NCBI GenBank assembly: GCA_003313425.1
Contig: NHZP01000024.1
Location: 558,001-622,000, forward strand
Reading direction: 5' to 3'
Origin: Pseudopyrenochaeta lycopersici
Taxonomy: Eukaryota > Ascomycota > Dothideomycetes > Pleosporales > Pseudopyrenochaetaceae
Length of the DNA stretch: 64,000 bases
Both the position numbers and the translations under genes were made by a program. This document shows, piece after piece, positions 10,807 through 20,746 of this stretch (position 1 is its first letter; every line of letters starts with the position of its first letter). Below the pieces are notes generated by a model. That model made no database searches. It had not been told where the DNA came from and saw only the letters and a list, made by a program, of their open reading frames with translations.

Positions 10807-12432
10807 TTAGTTACTGTCTTCAGCCTGAACTATATCGTCCGTCTCTACCTCTTCCTCAATAGTGGGCAAAACCTGATATTTCACTTTCTTGCCCATTCTC
10901 TTCAAGCACTTATCTGTATGCAACAAATGGCCTCTCTTCTGCCTCACAAAGCCCGCAAAACACGCTGCGCTCGTTGCAATCGCCCCGGCGCTGATGTAGA
11001 TGGGGATCTTGAAGTCTTCAGGCCGGTAGAAGATCATTGTGGTGGCAAAGGAGAAGAGTTCGAAGAGGTTTTGGAGGGACATCTCGATGGCGGAGAAGGA
11101 GCCTCGTGTTGCTGATGGTGCGTCTTCTTGTACGAGATACTGGACGGAGAGGTCGAATCCCCATAGTCCAAGACGACTGAGACATACGCCTAGGACTAGA
11201 GCGCCGCCAGCTAACTTCGCCTTCTCCCCGGCCCAGGAGAACAGGCTGACTGCGAGGGCAATGGAGATCAGCTGCTCGTTGATGAACCACAGGCCGGATC
11301 GCACGGCACCGATCTTGCTCATAAGCCATGGAGCTACGCAGGTAGCCGAGAGCTCTAGGATAACGGACACAAGGCGCATGATGGAGACATGCGTACTCGT
11401 AAAGCCCATTGTGAGGAGGTATGTCGTCATCTGAGATGCGAAGCTGAGGACTGTGAGATAGAGGAGGGATAGCGAGAACGACGCGAGGAATGCCGGGTTT
11501 AGGACGTAGTCTTTCCATGGTCGAACGGTAGACGCGATACTAGCTACCAAGGAGGGCGATGAAGGAGCCAGTGCGGTATATTGTCCTTGTTGTTGCTCGG
11601 TCATGACCGCACCTCCGAGCTGCCTGCCTTCTCTGAGCTCTGGTACCGCATCATATACCTGTGCAATGGCGTAGTACTCGACCAATACGCTGACTGCATT
11701 CTGCGCAAATACGACCCAGATTGCCACTTTCGTGGAATATCCATCGAGCAGACCAATGCCAACCGGAGCGATGAGCTTGCAAATTAGGTCAATCCTTCTC
11801 ATAGCGCCGTTCAGCTCTTGCCGATCTACACTGAGGCTGTCAGATACGACAATAATCCAGTCTCTTTCTACTGAAACAGTGTTGGCGACGAAGGCGAGTT
11901 TCTCGAAACATGCCAGGGTGACGCTAGCGAAGAATAAGACATATGTGACAAACCCCTTCTCTTTACTTCCATTTAACATAGAAACAAGGATTAGGCATGA
12001 AGCTGCAACAGAGAGTCTTTGCCATACGATGCTCTGCCTGACAATATACAGCCTATCTTTTCGATCAACTTGGTTACCTATCCATGACCCTAGAATCGCT
12101 GCGGCTGCTGAGCGAAACAAAGCATAACAAGAGGCGAAGAACAATGTTCCTGGGAAGATAGCAGCCAGGAAGATAACAGCGCCGAATTCAAATGTGCGGG
12201 CATTCCACGTCGACAGCGTGTGCGATAGGTAAAGTTTCCATAGTAGTGGCCTCGCCGATCTTATTTGCACTGAGGTGGGGTAGCCATTTGGTGACGATGG
12301 CGGGGTACTGGCTGGTGAGCTTGAAGCCGTTTCGCTCGTCATTGTGGTGGATGATTCATTGGCAATGGAGGTAAAGTCTGGAGACAAAGAGGACACATTG
12401 TGACGAATAGAGGGCGCGAGATCATGAGACAT
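10807..12432 (-). CDS. Ferroportin-like iron exporter (SLC40 family)
   Basis: A single-exon, 541-residue polytopic membrane protein with about ten to twelve hydrophobic segments. It matches the ferroportin/IREG1 family: SHTLSTWNARTFEFGAVIFL opens the transport domain, GNQVDRKDRL corresponds to the first cytosolic loop, and VERDWIIVVS followed by LNGAMRRIDLICKLIAPVG aligns with the conserved RDW...RRID...LAP region of animal ferroportin. The first 60 residues are Ser/Thr-rich and cytosolic. Family function is export of Fe(II) from the cytosol across the plasma or an organelle membrane. The fungal substrate and location are unproven. Length is close to the animal protein (about 570). It is divergent from the ATPase gene at 12955. 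Confidence 0.88.
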   Translation of the reverse strand: MSHDLAPSIRHNVSSLSPDFTSIANESSTTMTSETASSSPASTPPSSPNGYPTSVQIRSARPLLWKLYLSHTLSTWNARTFEFGAVIFLAAIFPGTLFFASCYALFRSAAAAILGSWIGNQVDRKDRLYIVRQSIVWQRLSVAASCLILVSMLNGSKEKGFVTYVLFFASVTLACFEKLAFVANTVSVERDWIIVVSDSLSVDRQELNGAMRRIDLICKLIAPVGIGLLDGYSTKVAIWVVFAQNAVSVLVEYYAIAQVYDAVPELREGRQLGGAVMTEQQQGQYTALAPSSPSLVASIASTVRPWKDYVLNPAFLASFSLSLLYLTVLSFASQMTTYLLTMGFTSTHVSIMRLVSVILELSATCVAPWLMSKIGAVRSGLWFINEQLISIALAVSLFSWAGEKAKLAGGALVLGVCLSRLGLWGFDLSVQYLVQEDAPSATRGSFSAIEMSLQNLFELFSFATTMIFYRPEDFKIPIYISAGAIATSAACFAGFVRQKRGHLLHTDKCLKRMGKKVKYQVLPTIEEEVETDDIVQAEDSN

Positions 12433-12954
12433 GGGATGCGGAAGCCCAGATGTCCGAGGTGGCCTTTGACCTGGACCGTGATCGGCAGTTCGAGCTGCAT
12501 CCGGCTATTCTTGCTCGGGCAATATACAGCCTGGTCATCGTACTATCGTGTTGTGGAAGTCATCGGTCCTACCCTTGGGCGCTGGAGAATTAAGTTGTCT
12601 TCCTAACATGATCCATTGGTGGAACAAGGTGTGGTAGTCGTTTGATTGACCCGTAGCTACGTTGGCGACCTCAAACTCACACTAAAGTGCAGCACTAAAC
12701 CGAGGGTCTTCGGAAAACCTCCGGACGCCGCGTCGTGCAGGCTAAGCTTTGGACTCCACTTACACAGTTGCACGCTCGTGCACCGGTCTCAAAGATGGGG
12801 TTCTGTCTCTTCGTCTCTCAATTGATGACACTCGGAAGTTCGGCACGCTGTCAGACGGCTAGCCAAGTGTGGAGTCCCCGACATTCAAGCATCAGCCTTC
12901 GTGGCACATGAAAGCTATTGTCGTTCTATTGTGACTTGCGACACGTAACAACGA
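12433..12954. other. Divergent intergenic region (ferroportin / ATPase gene)
   Basis: 522 bp between two divergent ATGs, presumed to hold both promoters. I see no iron-regulatory motif that I would defend. Confidence 0.4.
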
Positions 12955-14593
12955 ATGCCACGTTCTTTTCAAAGTATTCGGCGAGGTGTGTACGCCCAAT
13001 TGGCTGCTGTAGCTACCGGAAAGCTAACGTTTCGAAGGATGGATCCTGCTGCCTCTCGGCAGACGCCCAGCTCGCGCCCGAGCCTCACCACTACTCTTCC
13101 AACAGCCATTGAACAGCAATGGGCTGTCTGACCGTCCCGTGAAAGGCGACCGACCCAACGAAGATAAGCAAGAGAGAGGCAAATTCGCGAGGAGTGTTCT
13201 GGAAGGCAGCACGGTAGCCCTTATATCGCTTTTTGGTCTAGGCCTTGGCGGCTATGCATACAGCCTGTTCTACAAAAGGACGGTCAGAAATAAGATTGAA
13301 AACGCATTCGCGACGGGTTACAGCTCACAAGAACGCGTTGCATTGGGCCGCATCTCATATGGCACAGAGCCGGACAAAATACAAGAGATCGTGGAGAGGG
13401 AGTACTGGGTGCCTAGAGTGGAACAAAATGAAATCAATGATATTGTGAGCGGCAAGACTAGAGGACGGTATCACCTCATCATTGGTGAGAGAGGGACAGG
13501 CAAGCGGGCACTGCTCTTGGAGGCAATGAGAAACGTCAATGGTGATGGTATCGCTATGCTGGAAGCGCATAATGATCTGGAAGTCTTCCGAACACGACTG
13601 GGCAAGTCAATTGATTATGAATTCCACGAAGACTACATCGGCGGACTTTTCAGCATCAGAGGCCCGCGGGATAGCACACCCTTGTTAGATATCGAAAGAG
13701 CATTGAATCAGCTAGAGAAAGTAGCTTTGTCCATGAGGAAGAGGCGCGGCAAACCCCTTCTAATGGTCATCAACAATATTCACCTGTTCAAGGACGACGA
13801 AAGCGGCATACACCTCTTGGAGATTCTGCAACAACGAGCAGAGATCTGGGCTGGCAATGAGCTTGTAACCACCGTCTTCACATCTGACGAGTTTTGGACT
13901 CTCGAGCGACTGATCCCGCACGCGACCAATATGAACGTCATGAATATCAGAGACGTACGTAAAGATGTGGTCGACAATGCGCTGAGGAAGTACCGTGCCC
14001 GATATCATAACGAAGACGTGCCACAAAGCATTCTAGACGAGATCTTCTCTAAAGTTGGCGGCCGCTTAATCTTTTTAAACCAGGTCGCAAAGTCAAAAGA
14101 TATGTTGGATACATGCAGGCACATCAATCGAAGAGAAAAATCTTGGTTCCTCAACAACTGTTGGATCCTTGGGGATTCTATGGACGACGACGTGGAGGAA
14201 CAGCAGAAGTTCTGCGCCGCAGCTATAATCCTCGCCCGCGCCCTCGTATTGCGCGAAGACCGCGACCCACTCAAAGACCAATTTACTCTCCCCGAGATTC
14301 CCCTCCACGAAGCCCGCCAGATCATAACGCGCGCCGACTTTGTACAACCCTTCGACCACATCAACATCGTCCACATCGATGCCCATGGAATGGTGCGAGC
14401 CGACTCTGTCGCCATGCAGAATGCATTCCGGGAGATTATACAGGAGGAGGGCTTTGAGGCCCATTTGAAGGCTACTCTGAACAGGTTGGATGAGTTGGAA
14501 AGCTTGGCGAGGACGAGAGAAGTTGCGATGAGGAAGGTGCCTGATAGGAGTGGAGGGATTGTACCTGTACAAACATACTGCGCCAAATTCTAG
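12955..14593 (+). CDS. Mitochondrial membrane P-loop (AAA-like) ATPase, uncharacterised
   Basis: Two exons, 12955-12989 and 13063-14593, with a 73 bp intron (donor GTACGC, branch GCTAAC, acceptor CGGCAG), giving 521 residues. The downstream frame has no good ATG near its beginning. The 35 bp first exon supplies one and yields MPRSFQSIRRGVRPARARAS, an Arg/Ser-rich, acid-free mitochondrial presequence. A transmembrane helix lies at about 57-78 (STVALISLFGLGLGGYAYSL). Walker A is GERGTGK at 153-159. The Walker B position reads LLMVINNIH at 244-252, with Asn where an acidic residue is expected. The C-terminal half is helical, like the lid of STAND/Orc-type ATPases. A role at the inner mitochondrial membrane is inferred, and I know no named orthologue. 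Confidence 0.75.
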
Positions 14594-15255
14594 TAGCACC
14601 TCCACTGTGTATATGATGTTGCTGGAACATATATTCGGTGCGACTATTTAAGGTTAAAGGAATCCTTCCATGATTGCAAATGATAGTAAAGTAAGAGATG
14701 GAGCTGAACCTCTATATCTAGCTCCTCTCATACTACAACTGGTCATCCCCTCGCACCATCTTTCATTTCGTGTCTAAGCATCTCTCATCTTCCATTACAA
14801 CACTATATGGTTGTGACACTCACAGTGAGCACTCAACAGAAAGCAGTCCGACTGAAGCTAATAAGGCGCGTCAGAAGTGAGATATATTCTTCACAAAAAT
14901 CTTTATAATACCGCTTACGATTATCCGCACGCCCTGCTGATATTTACACGCCCTGATGATCCTAACGCTGACTAGATGGATAGCGGGATGAGAACCTCCC
15001 GTGCTCGAGAATGGCTTGTAGATGACTTCGAAGTTTTTATTCCTACACTTGTGACTATGTTCAACTAAGCCCAGATTATCTTTTCAAACCAGCGCGTTGC
15101 CCCTTTGTGGAATACCTTTCTCACCTCCTTCACTAAATCCTTTATAATGCCTTGTCCACTATTCTATTTCCTCACCATGACATTCCCTCGATCGAAACTG
15201 GTGATAGCCAGGTCTATACAAAACGAAAATTATCTACTTTACAATACCAGTAGCT
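14594..15255. other. Convergent intergenic region
   Basis: 662 bp of AT-rich sequence between the ATPase and HhH genes' 3' ends. Nothing beyond probable 3' UTRs is visible. Confidence 0.4.
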
Positions 15256-16251
15256 CTACAATTTCGACGCCTCGTCTAAGACGGCATCGATTTTCTTCTC
15301 CAAATCAGCACCCACGGCTCTCTCCAGCAAAATGACGAAAGCCCGCCTCCTCTTCTCCTCGTCGTTGTATTCTTCGTTGTCTTGAAAGTTCAACTCTTCC
15401 CACTTCACTTCGATCATCTTCACAATGCCTTCTGGTTGCTTTGGTAAACCGAGTTTCTGGAGCGCAGCGTGCGTCCGCGGGTCTACGAATGGATATGCCT
15501 CCGACCACAACCATTGGATGCGGCGGTAAAAGATGTCAAGGCCGGACTTGCCTAACCCCTTGATACTGCGACGTAGCAGTTCGCGCTCTGACTCAACAGC
15601 ACGTCTCGTCTGCCTCCGGATCTTGCCAAGATCATTGTGCCAATTATTGTTCGACACCGCGTCAGCGAGGAGCTCGATTTCCTCGGCCGTTTTATCTTTA
15701 TGTTGGGTCCGCGCATCCTGCAATGCTTGGAGGACTTTCTTAGAGCCGGCCGTCTTGATCGCGACCGGATTCCGGAATGCGTACGGTGGACTCAGCACAG
15801 TGCGGATAGTGCGTAATCCTAGCCGATGCGATATTGGGCGTGAAAGCACAACAGCGCAGAGGAGTTCTTCGAAGGGACTGAGCAGTTGTGAGTAGGTTAT
15901 GATATCCTTGCCACGCTCCTGAACGTCCTCAATCTCGTCCTCTGGTCTACAAACTTGGAGTGCAGCATCCGATAGAAGAAATTTAAGGACCTGAACCGGC
16001 GACGCTTTGAGTGCTATTTCTTCTGGCTCTCCGGTTTTAGATGCTTTATTTGCTTCTTCCGGCGTAATGCTTTTCTTCCGCTTGTCGCCGATTAATAGCT
16101 GGCTGCTAACCTTCTCGTCGTCCAGAGTCTTCTTCCGTAAATTCGCACTATCCACGCGCCTTACTTCCTTGGGGACCTCCAGTCCATTCCGTACCCCCTC
16201 TTCTTCCTCCCTTCTCTTTGCAACAATTCTGTTTCGTTTCCTTGACGGCAT
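15256..16251 (-). CDS. HhH-GPD-like (DNA glycosylase fold) protein, uncharacterised
   Basis: Single exon, 331 residues from the ATG at 16251. That start gives the basic, nuclear-import-like MPSRKRNRIVAKRREEEE. The frame is open upstream to 16401, but the extra 50 residues look like leader sequence. The C-terminal half has the order expected of a helix-hairpin-helix GPD fold: helical SPFEELLCAVVLSRPISHRL, hairpin IKGLGKSGLDIFYRRIQ, then FVDPRTHAALQKLGL, aligning with the LPGVGxKTA...VDTH of Nth/MutY-type glycosylases. The catalytic Lys position of bifunctional enzymes appears to be Ser, while the Asp of VDTH is kept (VDPR). This suggests a monofunctional glycosylase or a DNA-binding relative. 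The assignment rests on motif likeness alone. Confidence 0.6.
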   Translation of the reverse strand: MPSRKRNRIVAKRREEEEGVRNGLEVPKEVRRVDSANLRKKTLDDEKVSSQLLIGDKRKKSITPEEANKASKTGEPEEIALKASPVQVLKFLLSDAALQVCRPEDEIEDVQERGKDIITYSQLLSPFEELLCAVVLSRPISHRLGLRTIRTVLSPPYAFRNPVAIKTAGSKKVLQALQDARTQHKDKTAEEIELLADAVSNNNWHNDLGKIRRQTRRAVESERELLRRSIKGLGKSGLDIFYRRIQWLWSEAYPFVDPRTHAALQKLGLPKQPEGIVKMIEVKWEELNFQDNEEYNDEEKRRRAFVILLERAVGADLEKKIDAVLDEASKL

Positions 16252-18427
16252 ATAGGAGCAAGTCAGTTCCGCATGCCAGAAGATATGCGTGTTACCGCGC
16301 GCGATGTATGATGCTGGCATAATGAAAGCTGCATCGAAAGTCGGGTTCCATGACTTCGATCTAGAGTTTGGTTCAATGATGCTATATACCCGCACACACA
16401 TTAGCTCAGGGGTGGTGACGTTGGGGCGCGGGGCTGACGATTGGGAGCTTGTGGACCTACCTTAGCGCATTGCTTTTACTCAAATTGGCTTAGCTTACAG
16501 CCCACAAGGTGAACGTTTGCAGTCATGGACGGTTTCGTCATCCTCCGGAGTTCTGCGTTTCTTATCTGAGGAGATATTGCTTGAAATCCCGAACCTACCC
16601 TGCGCACGGGAGGAGCAGACCTATGGAAGCATGGAATTTTTGATATGTAAGGTTGCGAGCGTGACTACAAGCGCTTTGACTTCCGCGTGGCTAAACCTTA
16701 TCAATCTAGGCGTCGCCCAATTACTTACTTTTTCAGTGTGACGATCCTATCTAAATAATTGGAAGGCAGCTATCCCGGAAAGGAATTATCTGAATACAAA
16801 GAGCTTCTGCAATGCATCCAAACTTCTTACGCCACTGTTACGGAGCATGCCGATCAGTATTGGTTCGTCCTCGGATTGATATTGAAATCAAGAACTGAGA
16901 TTACACCGCCTTCAAATGATGAAGTGACAGTAATTGGGCATTTGGCCTTTTCGTGAAGATCCCGGTAAAGCAGCTTCATGGCCAGATAGGTGAGACAAAT
17001 TTGAGTGTAAACATACCCCCAACCAAAAGAGAAACTAAAGCGACAGTAAACGACACATGGGAGAAGTTTGGAGTATGAGCGGCGCGAGTCCATTGGCTGG
17101 TGAAACATGGCCCACAATCAGCAGTTCTAGACAAATTTAAAGTTCACTGATCCGAATCCGAAAGAATATTCCCTGGAGAAATCGGCACGAGACGCGAAGA
17201 CGGTGTACCCCAGGCCAAGAGAAAGACAGAATACATTTATGGAGAGTCCGTTAAACACGTCGTTGAAAGTTTCATCCACATCCCCTCCCCTCGCTAGCCT
17301 TGTCTATTTAGATTAGACCACTACCTCATCAGCCGGCTAAAAAGAGCAAAAATTGAGTGGGCAGCTATAAGGACAACAGGAGCAATGGCTCTCAGATTAC
17401 AGAATGCCATGTATGCTGGAACTTTCAGCCAAGTCAGCCTCTCAAGTCGATCGTACTCGCAACGATGATGCTAGGTCATTATTTTTGAAGGAAACAGAAC
17501 CGAAACCAATACTGTTCTACAATGTGGTATCGGACGCTTATTTTTGCAGCAATAATAAACAGACTTATACAGTGAAACGCACTTGAAGAAGTGGGAGGTA
17601 CCTTAAGACATATAACTTTCAGGGTAGAAGTTGTCTTGAAGGAGGTAGCTGATTCTGCACGCAATTAGAATATGCGCAACTAAATAGAATTGCAAAAGGA
17701 CAGGATGTAGAAAAGCAAATTCTTTATCGACGTAAACATCCCCTCTCTGTCTCCTATTCCACGTTTATAATACCTTGGTCAACTGCCCTGATTACATAAT
17801 TGAACTCCAGGCCTTGATGCGAGACTCACCTCTTTCCTGCAATGTTAAAACTTTCTCATCTTCTATCAAGCTGGAAAATCGGCCAATCAATCAGGCAAAT
17901 CAATACAGAGTAGACAGTTGAAGGCCAATTTGGCTGAGTTTCCATCATGGGTGGTCAAACATATATTATTGTTCTGACAGACCTTTTATTATTTGCCCTA
18001 TTTCAGTACTCAAGTCAAAGCCTTTTAGGTACTCTGCTGTATTCTGCTCCTGATATATACCTCGCACTTTGATTTCCCAATGATTTTCAACGTATGAGCA
18101 GGCAAGCCATTATCTGAGACCTTTCTCGTAAGCACAGGCCAACTTGATCAGGGTTGTGCTATGTGAGAGGGAGGGAGGCAATCAGGAGCGACAAGCATAC
18201 CTCGCTGCGACTGTAGACTGTCGGAACCAACTGCAACAGCGCGGGAGTTGTCACGTTTGTGCGGAAATATAATTGAATACGTAAAAGGAATGAGTAAAGA
18301 GACAGAGAACGAAGTTTGATGACTATGAAAGGTGTTCCATTAAGATTCAAACAGCATTATTGGATTCTGAAGCAGGCTGTGGAAGACAGCAATGAGAAGC
18401 GGGATTGATTCAGTCAAAATTTGAACT
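16252..18427. other. AT-rich gene-poor spacer
   Basis: 2.2 kb with only short open frames on both strands, none with recognisable domains, and frequent TA-rich stretches from about 17200 onward. It may contain decayed sequence. No repeat family or transposase remnant could be recognised by eye. Confidence 0.45.
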
Positions 18428-19702
18428 TTATGGCCGCTGAGACGTTAACCCTAACAAATTGCACTCGAAAGGAAATTCAGACAAAACCTCTACTCCATTC
18501 TCAGTAATTAGAACTTGCTGCTCGAGTTTCACACCTTCCTTTCCACCTTCCTCACCGATGTAGGCTTCCACACAAAGCACCATTCCAGGCTCAATAACGC
18601 CGTCATAACCAGCCTCAGGGAAATCCCCACGATGGTAAAGGTATGGGTACTCGCACGCCATGCCGCATCCATGCGCGGAAACGAAATAGCGGTTGGCCCA
18701 AAACTTATCAGGGATATCGTATACCTCGTCGGCGTACTCGCGGAACGTCATTCCTGGCCTCAATATACCAATGTTATGTGCAACTTGCTCATACGCAACC
18801 TTGTACAGCTCTTTTTGCTCATCGGTAGGGGCATTCGGCCCTGAGTGGAAAGTTCGTGAAAAGTCACAGTAATATCCATGACAGCCAACAACGTCGGTAT
18901 CAAGCGCAATGAGCTCATTTTCGCGGATTCTGTAGCTTGCTGATTCTTGGAACCATGGATTTGTGCGTGGTCCCGCGCTGAGCAGGCGCGTTTCACAGTA
19001 ATCGCCATTTTGCTCTACGACAGATTTATGAAGTATTGACCAGAGTTCATTTTCTGTAAGCCCTGGACGGACCGCGTCGCGAATTTTGCCAACAGCGCGC
19101 TCGGTGGCTCGTAATGATGCGATGACGCATTTGACCTCTTCGGGCGATTTGATGGCTCGGGCGATCTCTAGGGGTTTCTGTGCATCCACTATGTTGAGAC
19201 CATACTCCTTCAAACCTATGGCCACATTGGCGTTCATACGTTCCAACCCCAGCGTCGCCCCTTTCCCACACAGCTCAGTGATCATATCGCCCATCTCCGA
19301 CACCCACTCACGTTCTCGCACCTCTATCTTAGGTCCTGCACTCGTATGGCTAGCCGTTTTGGCAATACGAACCTCGTCAATAGTCTCCAGTCCAGCCGCG
19401 AGGTGCGCGCATCCAACGAATTCAAAAAGAATGGAGCGATTTGCAGTAACCACGAGATAACGCGATGCCTGATTTCGCGAAGTATGGATCTGCATGTTAC
19501 GGGCGCCGGTGGTGTATCGAATGTTGACTGGGTCGGATACTATCATAGCATCAATGTTGAATTTCGCCATCTGGCGTCGTACCCGCTCGAGTCGATACAA
19601 ACGAACTGCTTTCAGGTCGATACCTACACTTTCAGGGGCTTGATCCAAAAGCGCCACATTGGAAAGATCGCTCCGTTCAGCATGCCAGTCAAAGTGTGCC
19701 AT
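18428..19702 (-). CDS. DddP-type M24 (creatinase-fold) protein, candidate DMSP lyase
   Basis: Single exon, 424 residues, M24 pita-bread fold. The N-terminal creatinase domain (about 30-180) includes IRYTTGARNMQIHTSRNQAS and LETIDEVRIAKTASH. The metal ligands in the C-terminal domain are Asp268, Asp270, Asp280, His344, Glu379 and Glu394. These spacings (2, 10, 64, 35, 15) equal those I recall for DddP of Ruegeria lacuscaerulensis (D295, D297, D307, H371, E406, E421). The DTD ligand pair differs from ordinary Xaa-Pro peptidases. DddP cleaves dimethylsulfoniopropionate to DMS and acrylate, and homologues in Aspergillus and Fusarium are known. The residue matching the recalled catalytic Asp377 is Cys350, so lyase activity is uncertain. 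Another M24 hydrolase function is the alternative. Confidence 0.8.
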   Translation of the reverse strand: MAHFDWHAERSDLSNVALLDQAPESVGIDLKAVRLYRLERVRRQMAKFNIDAMIVSDPVNIRYTTGARNMQIHTSRNQASRYLVVTANRSILFEFVGCAHLAAGLETIDEVRIAKTASHTSAGPKIEVREREWVSEMGDMITELCGKGATLGLERMNANVAIGLKEYGLNIVDAQKPLEIARAIKSPEEVKCVIASLRATERAVGKIRDAVRPGLTENELWSILHKSVVEQNGDYCETRLLSAGPRTNPWFQESASYRIRENELIALDTDVVGCHGYYCDFSRTFHSGPNAPTDEQKELYKVAYEQVAHNIGILRPGMTFREYADEVYDIPDKFWANRYFVSAHGCGMACEYPYLYHRGDFPEAGYDGVIEPGMVLCVEAYIGEEGGKEGVKLEQQVLITENGVEVLSEFPFECNLLGLTSQRP

Positions 19703-20746
19703 GATTTAAGACTGTCTGAAAGAGAAGAATCTAACAAGGAAATTTTTGTTTTAATAGACAAGTTGTAGATGTTAAAATCTCCAACTCCAAAACGGGCAAT
19801 CAAATGCGACAGAGAGCTTGAAGACTGCGGAGTACGGTATTCGCATGCGAAGGCGAGATCAGATTTGTCACATGCCCTGAAATGACCTAACAGAAGTTCA
19901 ACCGACCGTATAACTTCGGGTCTCCTTAAACAACTTCCTAAATTTGCCCGCAAACTCAGGTTGCAAACGTATCCTTCCTGTAACAGAGAATTTGGCAGTG
20001 ACGGGATTGAAAAGATGAAATGTATATATTCATGGCACTGGCGTGTACCAAATATGATACAGATTGTACTATACAATGTCCTGTGAACCATGCGAAGTAC
20101 TTGGATTCTCATTACATGCTGTACGCCATCCACCTTCGTCCGCACATACTGGGGAAATGGCATATGCCCCTAAAAGTGAGCCAATATGCCATTACTAAAA
20201 TTATTAGTGGTCATGTAGATTTATTGGCGTACACTTTTCACAGCCCACTAAATGTGGTCGTCGCCTGTTCTACGTTGCGAATCCTTTTTCGTGTCGCAAC
20301 TGCGCACATATTCACAAAGGATCTTTGAAAAGGATGATGAGGGCTATTCTACGCTGCTTTCCTCATCATCAGTATTTCCCTTTGACGACATGGACTCCGG
20401 GGAGAAGTATCATTATGATCCCTAGCTATGCGCTAAGAGATCTGGTCGCTTTGTTTCGCGAATCAGCCAATCGCGTAGCTATTTCGCATCTCGTAGCAAA
20501 CCAATCGCATTAGTTGTATAAGATAGAGCATGGTCTCTCGCCCTTCTTTTCAGACTTTACTAGACAAAGGATGTGAATAAAATCTATGTTACCCGTTTTA
20601 GGAGGGCCTGTCAATTCATTGATTTCCCGCGTTTCTGTGGGTTGGCAAATGCGATTTTGTTGTATAGCCTATTGTGCTCGTGGGACATGCCGTCTCTGCC
20701 ACCACATAAAACCACCTAAATAGAGTGATACACTGTCTTAGAGGGG
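19703..20746. other. Intergenic region upstream of the DddP-type gene
   Basis: About 1 kb holding the promoter of the M24 gene on its left and the 3' flank of the DUF7029/DUF7223 gene on its right. Open frames at 20020 and 20325 are short and featureless. Confidence 0.4.

Noticed and set aside
18428..19702. Calling this gene a plain Xaa-Pro aminopeptidase
   Set aside because: The DTD ligand pair and ligand spacings fit DddP better than prolidase-type M24 enzymes. It is kept as the alternative reading.
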